Assembly: GCF_003259955.1 (NCBI RefSeq)
Contig: NZ_QLMK01000011.1
Location: 1 to 64,000 of the forward strand
DNA from: Falsochrobactrum ovis
Lineage (GTDB): Bacteria; Pseudomonadota; Alphaproteobacteria; Rhizobiales; Rhizobiaceae
Reading direction: 5' to 3'
Length of the DNA stretch: 64,000 bases
Shown here: piece by piece, positions 35,004 through 43,253 of the stretch
Layout of the letters: every line of letters begins with the position of its first letter
How positions within the stretch are numbered: the first letter of the stretch is position 1
Made by a program: the position numbers and the translations under genes
The notes under the pieces: generated by a model
Told to the model about the DNA's origin: nothing
The model's database searches: none
Seen by the model: only the letters and a program-made list of their open reading frames with translations

Positions 35004-36902
35004 ATGGTACGCATCAAGCGATCAACCGTCGTGGGAATTTTGACTGTCGCGCTCCCGGTTGTTCTTGTTGCTTTATTTGCTGCATTTTATTTACACGGTA
35101 GCAGCCAGCGTCTCGTTACCCTTTTTCTGATCAATTTAATCGCCGTAATTGGCTTTGGTGTGTATAGCGGCAATTCCGGCATCATGTCGTTTGGGCATGT
35201 GGGTTTCATGGCTGTCGGGGCCTATGTTTCCGGGCTGCTAACCATGAATCCGATCGTGCAAAAGACCGCTTTGCCAAATTTGCCTGATTGGCTTGCAGGC
35301 TGGGGCATGTCTTTTGTGCCGGCTCTTTTGGTGGCGGTTGTCGTGGGTGCTTTGGTTGCGATTGCAATCGGCATTCCACTGGCGCGGCTTGCAGGCTCGG
35401 CCGCATCAATTTGTACGCTGGGCTTTTTAGTTATTGTGCACGTGGTTTTAGTGGCTTCTGGCGATATTACCCGTGGCAGCCAGACATTTTTTGGTGTCCC
35501 GCGTGTGATTAATATCTGGATGGCGCTGCCCTTTGCCGTGTTGGCCATCATGGTGGCGCGCATTTATCGCGATTCCAATGCCGGGCTAAAGTTGCGAGCT
35601 TCCAGAGAAGATGAAATAGCCTCGCTTGCTGTTGGGGTAAATGTCCGATGGCATCGTTTTATCTCATGGGTGCTGGGCGCAATGCTTGCGAGTTGTGCGG
35701 GAGCGCTTTTTGGGCATTTTCTTGGTGCGTTTTCGCCGAAAGATTTCTACTTTAATCTGACATTTACGATGCTGGCTATGCTCATTCTGGGTGGGGTGGC
35801 AACGGTTTCCGGCGCAGTGCTTGGCACTGCAACCATCATGTTCATTGTTGAACTATTGCGCAAATTTGAAGGCGGATTGGCCCTTGGTCCTATTGAGCTG
35901 CCGACGATATTTGGCCTGACCGATGTCGGTGTAGGTCTGGCTATTTTGCTTGTGATGTATCGTTTGCAAAATGGCATTATGGGTATGCGCGAACTTGACG
36001 AGAAATTGCCATTTCTTCGCAAACTCAGTGGCAAGCCCGAGATATTAACGCCGCCCGTAAAGCAGGCGGACACGAACTCGGTCTTGCGAGTGGAAAATGT
36101 CGGAAGACGTTTTTCTGGATTGGTGGCGCTTGAAAAGGCTGATTTTGAGATCCGGCCAGGACTTGTCACAGGCTTGATTGGACCCAATGGTGCGGGTAAA
36201 TCCACGCTTATCAACTGCATTTCAGGCGTAGTTCCCGCGACTTCTGGGCGCGTTATGATTGACGGCGTCGATGTAACATCGGTTCCAGCCTATAAGGTCC
36301 CGCTAATTGGTCTTGGACGTACGTTTCAGAATATACGCCTATTTAAAAATCTGACCGTTCTTGAAAATGTTTCTGTCGCAGTCAGTGCGGTCCCAGGACT
36401 TAAGAGTGACCCAGGACCACTTGCAATGGGTTATCTGCAAGAGGTGGGATTGGCAGGAGACTGTGATCTGATCGCTGGCGGGCTGTCCTATGGCGCGCAA
36501 AGAAGGCTTGAAATTGCTCGTGCTCTGGCTTTGCAGCCTCGTTATCTTTTGCTCGACGAACCAGCGGCAGGGATGAATCCGGTCGAAACAGAAGAATTAA
36601 TGGTCGTTCTTGACCGCGTTCGCCACAAATATGGTCTGGGCCTGCTTGTGGTAGAACACGACCTCAAGCTGATCATGCGTCTTTGCGATAAGGTTGTTGT
36701 TCTAAATAAAGGGCAGCAAATCGCACTGGGTACGCCCGCGGAAATTCAATCCAATCCCATGGTGATTGAGGCCTATATTGGTCGTAAGCGCGCCAAAACT
36801 ATCGGTGAACACACAACAGAGATGGATCAGACAAAATCGATCCTGCAATTTGATCCAAAACCGGTCGATCCAAATCGGGCTGATCCAAATCCGGCAACAT
36901 GA
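35004..36902 (+). CDS. Branched-chain amino acid ABC transporter, LivM permease-LivG ATPase fusion
   Basis: 632-aa fusion. Residues 1-330 are a LivM permease (GNSGIMSFGHVGFMAVGAYV, SREDEIASLAVGVNVRWHRF); residues about 355-610 are a LivG ATPase with Walker A GPNGAGKSTL, signature LSYGAQRRLEIARALA and Walker B YLLLDEPAAGMNP. The tail repeats D-P-N/K units (FDPKPVDPNRADPNPAT). Usually these are two genes, but such fusions are known in Rhizobiales and Burkholderiales. TTG 35001 precedes ATG 35004, which follows GGGAGTAGATTG. Confidence 0.87.
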   Translation: MVRIKRSTVVGILTVALPVVLVALFAAFYLHGSSQRLVTLFLINLIAVIGFGVYSGNSGIMSFGHVGFMAVGAYVSGLLTMNPIVQKTALPNLPDWLAGWGMSFVPALLVAVVVGALVAIAIGIPLARLAGSAASICTLGFLVIVHVVLVASGDITRGSQTFFGVPRVINIWMALPFAVLAIMVARIYRDSNAGLKLRASREDEIASLAVGVNVRWHRFISWVLGAMLASCAGALFGHFLGAFSPKDFYFNLTFTMLAMLILGGVATVSGAVLGTATIMFIVELLRKFEGGLALGPIELPTIFGLTDVGVGLAILLVMYRLQNGIMGMRELDEKLPFLRKLSGKPEILTPPVKQADTNSVLRVENVGRRFSGLVALEKADFEIRPGLVTGLIGPNGAGKSTLINCISGVVPATSGRVMIDGVDVTSVPAYKVPLIGLGRTFQNIRLFKNLTVLENVSVAVSAVPGLKSDPGPLAMGYLQEVGLAGDCDLIAGGLSYGAQRRLEIARALALQPRYLLLDEPAAGMNPVETEELMVVLDRVRHKYGLGLLVVEHDLKLIMRLCDKVVVLNKGQQIALGTPAEIQSNPMVIEAYIGRKRAKTIGEHTTEMDQTKSILQFDPKPVDPNRADPNPAT

Positions 36903-36920
36903 TTAGCAAAGGGGAAAATA

Positions 36921-38078
36921 ATGCAAAAAGCACTTAAAGTTACATTGATCACAACTCTGCTTGCCAGCGCGGCGGTCATTCCGGCGAAAGCTGAAGAATT
37001 GCTGATCGGACTTGCGACAGCACAGACGGGTGGGCTTGCACCTTATGACCAGCCATCGCTCAGCGGTTTTCAAATTGCGGTGGATGAGATCAATGCCAAT
37101 GGTGGTATTGCTGGAAAATTCCCCATTAAGCTACTGGCCAAAGATACGCGTTCCGATGCTGCGCAAACGGCGCTCGTAGCGCAAGAACTGGTTGATGAGG
37201 GTGTGAAAATTATGATTGCCCCTTGTGATGCTGATCCGTCAATTGCTGCCGGTCAGATCACGCAATCTGCCCAGATTCCGACTTTCTCTTTCTGCGCCAC
37301 CACTCCAACCATGCCGCTTGCAGTCGGCGATTATATGTTTGGCAATTATCCGGCCGATAATGTTCAGGCTGCTGTTCTTGCCAATCATGCGCGGGAGCGG
37401 GGCTTTCAGAGCGTCTATATTCTCAAATCACCAGATTCAGCCTATACGCTGAAACTGCCTGAATATTTCGCTGAAAGTTTCAAAGCCAAAGGCGGCGAAG
37501 TTCTGGGCGAGGGCACCTATAGTATGGGCCAGCAGGATTTTGGCGCTGAAGTTACCAAGATCAGGGCGCTTGATCCCGCGCCGGATGTCATAATGACCTC
37601 TGCCTATGAGCCGGATTTTCCCGCCTTCATTCGTCAGTTGCGTGGCGCTGGTGTAAATATTCCAATTCTTGGCAGTGATGCGATCGATTCACCGACCACA
37701 TTTGGCATGGGTGAATTGGTAAATGGCGTGGTTTTCACCACCGCCGGTTTTGCAACGCCTGGCAGTTCGCTTGAAGCATTCAATGCCAAATATAAAGAAA
37801 AAACCGGTAATGAGCCCGATACGGTTTACATCGCCAATGGTTATGATCTTGGCAAGGTAATTGAAGCTGCTGTGACCAAGGCCGACAGCATAGATTCAAC
37901 CGCCATCCGCGACGCGATTGCCTCGCTAGAGGGTGTGGAAGGGGTGACCGGACCGATCACCTATGCGGGAACCCAAGGAATGCCTTTGCGCTCAGTTTCA
38001 CTGGTGAAAATCGATGACGGAAATCTTTCACTGGTTTCGCAGGGTGTACCCGCGGTAGCAGATATTCCGGCACCTTAA
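36921..38078 (+). CDS. Branched-chain amino acid type periplasmic binding protein
   Basis: 385-aa LivK/LivJ-family solute-binding protein with a signal peptide (MQKALKVTLITTLLASAAVI, then PAKA) and the type I periplasmic fold: LATAQTGGLAPYDQPSLSGF, KLLAKDTRSDAAQTALVAQE, MTSAYEPDFPAFIRQLRGAG. It supplies the fused permease-ATPase and the LivH/LivF proteins. LivK-family proteins also bind amides, urea and aromatic acids, so leucine is not implied. The catabolic genes across the intergenic region suggest another nitrogen compound. Confidence 0.86.
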   Translation: MQKALKVTLITTLLASAAVIPAKAEELLIGLATAQTGGLAPYDQPSLSGFQIAVDEINANGGIAGKFPIKLLAKDTRSDAAQTALVAQELVDEGVKIMIAPCDADPSIAAGQITQSAQIPTFSFCATTPTMPLAVGDYMFGNYPADNVQAAVLANHARERGFQSVYILKSPDSAYTLKLPEYFAESFKAKGGEVLGEGTYSMGQQDFGAEVTKIRALDPAPDVIMTSAYEPDFPAFIRQLRGAGVNIPILGSDAIDSPTTFGMGELVNGVVFTTAGFATPGSSLEAFNAKYKEKTGNEPDTVYIANGYDLGKVIEAAVTKADSIDSTAIRDAIASLEGVEGVTGPITYAGTQGMPLRSVSLVKIDDGNLSLVSQGVPAVADIPAP

Positions 38079-38088
38079 TCGCGACTAA

Positions 38089-38116
38089 ATTCCCTTCTGC
38101 GCCAGCGGAAGGGAAT
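38089..38116 (+). promoter_or_regulatory. Intra-operon hairpin after the binding-protein gene
   Basis: ATTCCCTTC (38089-38097) pairs perfectly with GAAGGGAAT (38108-38116) around a 10-base loop, 11 bp after the binding-protein stop and before the LivF start. No T run follows. It probably protects the 3' end of the binding-protein message or lowers expression downstream. Confidence 0.6.
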
Positions 38117-38147
38117 ATTCCCACCTTTGGCGTTAAGGGCCAAGCTG

Positions 38148-38885
38148 ATGAACCAGTTTACCAATATGACTGAAACACCTTTGCTAGATGTTCAGGGTCT
38201 AAAGGTTTCCTACGGGCCGGTAGAGGCCGTGCGCGGCATTGATCTGCGCGTGGGAAGAGGGCAGATCGTTACGCTGCTTGGCGCCAATGGGGCTGGGAAA
38301 AGTTCGACTTTGAACGCTTTGGTTGGTTTGGCACCAAAGAAGGCGGGCACGGTTATTTTCAACGCGCAGAATGTCACCTCTGTACCAACGGAGCAGATTG
38401 TTCGTCGTGGTATGACCCTGACGCCAGAAGGGCGGCGTATATTTCCAAGCCTAACGGTTGATGAAAATCTTCAGCTTGGCGGTGCGGTCCACAGCCAGCG
38501 GGGCGCACCTTCATCCGTGCGTGAAGAAATGCTTGAGCATTTTCCCATATTGAAGGAACGGCTTCATCAAAGAGCAGGCTCACTTTCGGGTGGCGAGCAG
38601 CAGATGTTGGCCATCGCACGTTCTTTAATGTCATCGCCAGACTTGCTTTTGCTTGATGAGCCTTCTTTGGGGCTGGCACCACAGATTGTTGATCAGATTT
38701 TCGAGATGATTGCAGGTTTGCGCGATCGAGGGCTCACGATCCTGCTGGTTGAGCAGAATGTTTTGCTTTCACTTGAAATTGCTGACGCAGCTTATGTTCT
38801 GGCCAATGGGTCTGTGGTTATATCGGGCACCGCGGACGAGTTGCGAAATTCAGAAGAAATTCAAGGTGCTTATCTGGGTGCCTGA
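38148..38885 (+). CDS. Branched-chain amino acid type ABC transporter ATP-binding protein (LivF)
   Basis: 245-aa ATPase. Walker A GANGAGKSSTLNALVG near residue 42, signature LSGGEQQMLAIARSL near 145, Walker B LLLLDEPSLGLAPQIVD, and LivF-type RRGMTLTPEGRRIFPSLTVD are clear. It completes the heterodimeric ATPase with the LivG part of the fusion protein. ATG 38148 follows AAGGGCCAAGCTG; an in-frame ATG at 38166 is possible. The frame open from TTG 38127 would run close to the hairpin. Confidence 0.87.
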   Translation: MNQFTNMTETPLLDVQGLKVSYGPVEAVRGIDLRVGRGQIVTLLGANGAGKSSTLNALVGLAPKKAGTVIFNAQNVTSVPTEQIVRRGMTLTPEGRRIFPSLTVDENLQLGGAVHSQRGAPSSVREEMLEHFPILKERLHQRAGSLSGGEQQMLAIARSLMSSPDLLLLDEPSLGLAPQIVDQIFEMIAGLRDRGLTILLVEQNVLLSLEIADAAYVLANGSVVISGTADELRNSEEIQGAYLGA

Positions 38886-38914
38886 ACCCGCAATACGGTT
38901 TTGAGAGGCCGGAT

Positions 38915-39802
38915 ATGGATATTTTTCTACAGCATCTTGTAAATGCTTTAAGCCTGGGCGGAACCTATGCATTGCTGGCATTGGGCCTTGCTGTTGTCTT
39001 TTCCATCATGGGCTTGATCAATTTCGCCCATGGCGAATTAATGACCGCAGCCGGTTATGGGCTTTGCTTTGCGCTGATCGCGGGCCTTCCTTTTGGTGCT
39101 TCAGTTATTTTCGGAATTGTGGTCGCTGTGGCACTGGTTTTGCTGATGGAAAGGGCAGCATTCCGCCCGGTACGGGGCGCAAATGCTACCACACTTCTAC
39201 TAACCAGCTTTGCGGTCAGTGCGATTTTGCGGGTTTTGTTTCAAAATTTCGTCTCAGCCCGTCCGCAAGCTGTGCCGATGCCGACGAGCTTCTCCGGTAT
39301 AATTGAAATTGGCGGTTTGCATATTGGGGTAATCCAACTCACCTCAATCAGCGTGACTGTCCTTGTCCTGATTGCTCTAAGCATTTTTCTGAAATCCACC
39401 GTCATGGGCCGGGCCATGCGCGCCGCATCTGAAGATTTTGCCATCGTGCGCTTAATGGGGATCAAGGCAAATACAGTGGTTGCCACTGCTTTTGCCATAT
39501 CGGGAATATTGGCGGGTATTGCCGGAATTCTCTGGGTTGCGCAACGGGGAAGCGTCGATCCTCTGATGGGTTTCCTGCCCGTGCTCAAAGCCTTTATCGC
39601 AGCTATTATTGGCGGTCTGGGTAGTCTTTCGGGTGCTGTCGCAGGTGGCTTTCTGCTCGGCTTTATCGAAGTTTTCCTGCAAGCCTATTTGCCCGAGAGC
39701 CTGCTGGGTTATCGTGATGCGTTTGCAATCTTGATAGTGATCGGTGTTCTGTTGATGGCTCCGCAAGGTCTGTTGGCGAAAAAAACTACGATCAAATTAT
39801 AA
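38915..39802 (+). CDS. Branched-chain amino acid type ABC transporter permease (LivH)
   Basis: 295-aa permease with about eight helices. LivH-type blocks: SLGGTYALLALGLAVVFSIM, GLINFAHGELMTAAGYG near residue 30, RAASEDFAIVRLMGIKANTV and FIAAIIGGLGSLSGAVAGGF. It forms the channel with the LivM half of the fusion. A hairpin terminator follows, making it the last gene of the + operon. Confidence 0.87.
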   Translation: MDIFLQHLVNALSLGGTYALLALGLAVVFSIMGLINFAHGELMTAAGYGLCFALIAGLPFGASVIFGIVVAVALVLLMERAAFRPVRGANATTLLLTSFAVSAILRVLFQNFVSARPQAVPMPTSFSGIIEIGGLHIGVIQLTSISVTVLVLIALSIFLKSTVMGRAMRAASEDFAIVRLMGIKANTVVATAFAISGILAGIAGILWVAQRGSVDPLMGFLPVLKAFIAAIIGGLGSLSGAVAGGFLLGFIEVFLQAYLPESLLGYRDAFAILIVIGVLLMAPQGLLAKKTTIKL

Positions 39803-39830
39803 GCTTCGTAATCCATATGTATAACTTATT

Positions 39831-39853
39831 ATCCCGGAAACAACTTCCGGGAT
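39831..39853 (+). terminator. Hairpin terminator after the Liv-type operon
   Basis: ATCCCGGAA (39831-39839) pairs perfectly with TTCCGGGAT (39845-39853) around ACAAC, 29 bp after the LivH-type stop. Confidence 0.65.
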
Positions 39854-39858
39854 AATTC

Positions 39859-39879
39859 GCTTTAGGCCGCCGCTAAAGC
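39859..39879 (-). terminator. Hairpin terminator for the minus-strand TTT operon
   Basis: GCTTTAG (39859-39865) pairs perfectly with CTAAAGC (39873-39879) around GCCGCCG. It lies 29 bp beyond the stop of the SDR gene and, with the previous hairpin, separates two convergent operons. Confidence 0.5.
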
Positions 39880-39907
39880 CCAGCCCTTATTCTGCTGCCA
39901 TTATTAT

Positions 39908-40672
39908 TCAGGTAATTGAATATCCGCCATCGACCGGAATGATAGTTCCGGTCATAAAAGCTGCATGTGGACTGGCGAGAAAAAGGATCATGCCTTGCAG
40001 ATCTTCCGGTTTTCCCCAGCGGGCCAAAGGAGTGCGCGCAATTATTGGTCCGGAGCGTTGCGGATCATCTTGCAGCGGCTTGGTTAGGGGTGTCGCGATC
40101 CATCCGGGGGCGATTGCATTAACCCGAACTCCCTGCGGAGCATAGGCAATAGCAAGCGATTTTGTAAGCTGGGCAATGCCGCCTTTGGAAGCCGAATAGC
40201 CGGGCACCAAACCACCGCCGAAGTAACTAAGCATCGAAGCGATATTAATAATGCACCCGCCACTTGCGGAAAGTTGGTCTAGCGACGCTTCGCAAACCCG
40301 CATGGTGCCATTGAGATTAATATCCACCACTCTATCAAATATATCCGGGTCCCGTTCTGCCCCGCGCTGTATAATCCCAGCGCAATTGACCACAACATGC
40401 AGATCACTGAACCCGGCAATAAATTCTTTCACCGCAAGATTGGAGCGCACATCAAGCACATGGTAGGAAATATCTTCCGAAGATTGGCTTGATTGACAGG
40501 TGCTGCATTCAAGTTCGGTTGCGCCTGTCGCATGGACAATTGCCCCAGCATCATGAAATGCTGCAGCAATTGCTCTACCAATACCGCCAGTCCCGCCGGT
40601 AACAAGAACGCGGCGGCCTTCCAGCCAGCCGCGCGCCCATTCCGCTGATTTATCGGATAAACTGGTCAACAT
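39908..40672 (-). CDS. Short-chain dehydrogenase/reductase (SDR)
   Basis: 254-aa classical SDR. The cofactor motif is TGGTGGIGRAIAAAF near residue 25, the NNAG equivalent reads VVNCAGIIQRG, and the catalytic Tyr-Lys pair is YSASKGGIAQL near 165; the C-terminus ends MTGTIIPVDGG. ATG 40672 overlaps the end of the cupin gene by 23 bases. It is the last gene of a minus-strand operon with a TTT transporter, a second SDR and an alcohol dehydrogenase, and so probably oxidises or reduces a hydroxy or keto acid. Confidence 0.85.
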   Translation of the reverse strand: MLTSLSDKSAEWARGWLEGRRVLVTGGTGGIGRAIAAAFHDAGAIVHATGATELECSTCQSSQSSEDISYHVLDVRSNLAVKEFIAGFSDLHVVVNCAGIIQRGAERDPDIFDRVVDINLNGTMRVCEASLDQLSASGGCIINIASMLSYFGGGLVPGYSASKGGIAQLTKSLAIAYAPQGVRVNAIAPGWIATPLTKPLQDDPQRSGPIIARTPLARWGKPEDLQGMILFLASPHAAFMTGTIIPVDGGYSIT

Positions 40673-41147
40673 AATCTGCCCCCAGCCCCACTTTTTCATA
40701 GTGAGCACGGCACATGTCGATCTTGGTGAACACGTCTTCATAGCCGATTTGCTTGTTATCCTCATCGAGATAAACCATGCAGCCGGATATATTGAAGAAA
40801 GTGATCATCTCATCACAATCGTCAGGGACGTTCAGCGTATGGATTTCGCCCGGAGGCTCAAACACAAATGAGCCTTCTTCAGCCATCCAATCATGCTCGA
40901 AATAATGCCATTTACCTTTCAAGACGAGGCCGAATACCGGGGCGGGATGCACATGTTTTGAAAGCACACCCGATCTGGTTACTTTGAGCAGATTGCACCA
41001 TTGCCCGGCCATAGTATTTAGAAACATCGGACGGAAAAAAACATTTGGTGCTTGCGGTACCCAAACTCGTGGATCATCGGGCATTGCCTTGATTGCAATT
41101 TCGAGTGAAGCAAGCTCGTGTGTTGAGCCTTTCATATATTTATACAT
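40650..41147 (-). CDS. Cupin-domain protein (2,4'-dihydroxyacetophenone dioxygenase-like)
   Basis: 165-aa double-stranded beta-helix protein. The metal-binding cupin motif is SKHVHPAPVFGLVLKGKWHY near residues 63-82 and FVFEPPGEIHTLNVPDDCDE near 94-113. The shape matches the ChrR-like cupins annotated as 2,4'-dihydroxyacetophenone dioxygenases, which cleave C-C bonds of hydroxyketones, but many relatives are uncharacterised. The genes on either side encode a TTT permease and an SDR. Confidence 0.75.
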   Translation of the reverse strand: MYKYMKGSTHELASLEIAIKAMPDDPRVWVPQAPNVFFRPMFLNTMAGQWCNLLKVTRSGVLSKHVHPAPVFGLVLKGKWHYFEHDWMAEEGSFVFEPPGEIHTLNVPDDCDEMITFFNISGCMVYLDEDNKQIGYEDVFTKIDMCRAHYEKVGLGADYVDQFIR

Positions 41148-41197
41148 AGAAGCTCTTCCTTCCTATGAGGTGTAGACAAACACATTCGGAACGACCT

Positions 41198-42709
41198 CTA
41201 TTCAATTTCCGTCGCGGTAAGGTTTTCGGTTTTTCGCTGCGGTCTGATCCAGGAATAAATGATTGAAAGCCAGATCAGGCAGAAGATCACGAAAATGGCG
41301 AAAGCAATCGGACGGTTGATAAAGGCCAGCAAATTCCCCTGAGATTTGATCAATGTAGTGATCATATTTTTCTCAAGAATTGGCCCGATGACGATGCCCA
41401 AAACACAAGGTGCAATCGGCATATCATTCTCTTCCATCAAATATCCAACAACTCCGAAGATGAGCATGATGGTCACGCCATAGACTGCATTGTTGGATGC
41501 AAATGCACCAACGATACAGAAGATGAGGATGAGCGGCATCAACACGCTTTTTGAGATGCGCAGAATGTTTTTCGAGAGTTTTATCAGCCCCCAGCCAAGC
41601 GGAATCATGATGAGATTGGCCAGGATGAAGATCAGAAAAACCGCGTAAATCGTCTGAGGATTAAACATAAATAGCGTCGGTCCAGGGTTCATTCCCTTGA
41701 CGTAAAGAACGCCGATGACAATGGCGGTAATCGTATCGCCCGGTATGCCGAACACCAGAGCAGGTACCCACGCACTTGAAAGTGAGGCATTGTTTGCTGA
41801 CGACGCTTCGACAACTCCTTCGACGTGGCCTGTGCCATATTTTTGCGGTGTTTTTGAAAATCGGCGACTGATGGCATAACTTACATAGGCTGCGACATCA
41901 GAACCTGCGCCGGGCAGAATGCCGACGGATGTGCCAGTCACATTTCCTCTTAGCGCCTGTTTCCAATAGGATTTAAGCATATATCCCCAATCTTTGAAGA
42001 TATTGCCCACGGCCTTGGAGGCTTGTTGTTCGCCTTTACCACCGCTTAATACTGTCCGCAGAACTTCAGATATGGCAAATAGGCCGATCATCACAGGGAT
42101 GAAATCAATGCCTGCAAGCATTTCGGTCGAGCCAAATGTAAGGCGCGGAACACCGGCGGGGTTGTTGAGCCCGACAGAAGCAATTGTCAGCCCAATAAAC
42201 AGGCTGAGCAAGCCTTTGGCAGGGCTAGAATTTCCCATGAATACAGCACAGGTCAAACCCAGAAGGGCGATCCAGAAATATTCTTGGGACGAAAATTTAA
42301 TGGCTATTTCTGCCAGTGAAGGTGCAGCAAAAATAAGGACTATCGTGCCAAATAAACCGCCGAGCGCGGAGAATAACACGCAGGCGCCAAGCCCGGTTTC
42401 AGCCTTACCTTTTTGGGTTAAACGATATGTATCTTCCACATAGGCAGCCGAAGATGGGGTGCCGGGAATACGCAAAAGTGCTCCCGGAACATCACCCGCA
42501 AAAATTGCCATGGCTGAGCAGGCTACAATAGCGCCCACCGCCGCAACAGGCTCCATGAAGAAAGTGAGCGGAACAAGCAGTGCGGTTGCCATTGTCGCGG
42601 TTAAACCGGGCACTGAGCCGACAAAGAGGCCGAACGAAGAGGCCAGAATAACTGTCAAAATTACGTTGCTTGTAGCAACGAGCCAGAATGCTTGAAGGAT
42701 GACGTCCAT
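41198..42709 (-). CDS. Tripartite tricarboxylate transporter, large permease subunit (TctA)
   Basis: 503-aa protein with about twelve membrane helices. The N-terminal block ASSFGLFVGSVPGLTATMAT and GDVPGALLRIPGTPSSAAYV near residue 70 are TctA hallmarks; the second half repeats them (NVTGTSVGILPGAGSDVAAY, FGIPGDTITAIVIGVLYVKG). ATG 42709 is chosen because the upstream extension overlaps tctB and is not hydrophobic. It imports a carboxylate with a cation, using TctB and the TctC binding protein. Confidence 0.86.
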   Translation of the reverse strand: MDVILQAFWLVATSNVILTVILASSFGLFVGSVPGLTATMATALLVPLTFFMEPVAAVGAIVACSAMAIFAGDVPGALLRIPGTPSSAAYVEDTYRLTQKGKAETGLGACVLFSALGGLFGTIVLIFAAPSLAEIAIKFSSQEYFWIALLGLTCAVFMGNSSPAKGLLSLFIGLTIASVGLNNPAGVPRLTFGSTEMLAGIDFIPVMIGLFAISEVLRTVLSGGKGEQQASKAVGNIFKDWGYMLKSYWKQALRGNVTGTSVGILPGAGSDVAAYVSYAISRRFSKTPQKYGTGHVEGVVEASSANNASLSSAWVPALVFGIPGDTITAIVIGVLYVKGMNPGPTLFMFNPQTIYAVFLIFILANLIMIPLGWGLIKLSKNILRISKSVLMPLILIFCIVGAFASNNAVYGVTIMLIFGVVGYLMEENDMPIAPCVLGIVIGPILEKNMITTLIKSQGNLLAFINRPIAFAIFVIFCLIWLSIIYSWIRPQRKTENLTATEIE

Positions 42710-42719
42710 TTCTGTCTCC

Positions 42720-43190
42720 TTACCAGGGTAGCCGCGGCATGAGGCCAAATGGCAGAGGCACAAGCAGCATCGTCCGGAAAATAAAATCGCAAGCGAATGC
42801 AGCGATGATTGCTAGGATTGCCGCTTTGACTGGATGAACTTTCAGGATCAGAAACATGATAAAAGTCATCAGAATGGCGGTGGGTATGAAGCCAACTGAT
42901 TGGGCAAAAAAGATATAAAAGATGACGAGCAATAGCGTTGTGGCAACACCTGCAAGCGCTCGAGGGCTTTTAACCTCAGCAGCGAGGTTTACCCATGGTT
43001 GCTTTCCCTGCCTGATACCTTCGTATAGCAGGCGCAGGGAACATGCGATGAAACCGATGGATATAAGCAGCGGAAATGTCGCAGCGCCGTATTGTTGCCC
43101 GGGAATATCGGGCAATTGCCACGCATAACCGGTAAGAAGAACGCCATAGAGCAGAAAGAATGCCCCGAGCGTAGTGTCACTGAATCGCAT
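42720..43190 (-). CDS. Tripartite tricarboxylate transporter, small permease subunit (TctB)
   Basis: 156-aa membrane protein with four predicted helices (TLGAFFLLYGVLLTGYAWQL, GVATTLLLVIFYIFFAQSVG, FIPTAILMTFIMFLILKV, AAILAIIAAFACDFIFRTML). Length and helix pattern fit TctB. ATG 43190 (MRFSDTTLG) is chosen; an ATG at 43217 lies within the hairpin that separates it from tctC. Confidence 0.82.
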   Translation of the reverse strand: MRFSDTTLGAFFLLYGVLLTGYAWQLPDIPGQQYGAATFPLLISIGFIACSLRLLYEGIRQGKQPWVNLAAEVKSPRALAGVATTLLLVIFYIFFAQSVGFIPTAILMTFIMFLILKVHPVKAAILAIIAAFACDFIFRTMLLVPLPFGLMPRLPW

Positions 43191-43215
43191 AACATACACC
43201 TGAATGTTCAGTTTC

Positions 43216-43243
43216 ACGGGCAGGCTTTTTATCGCCTGCCCGT
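43216..43243 (-). promoter_or_regulatory. Intra-operon hairpin between tctC- and tctB-type genes
   Basis: A perfect 10-bp GC-rich stem (ACGGGCAGGC/GCCTGCCCGT) closes an 8-base loop, 10 bp after the tctC stop. It is the fourth such hairpin following a binding-protein gene in this window. Confidence 0.65.
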
Positions 43244-43253
43244 TACTCGGGTA

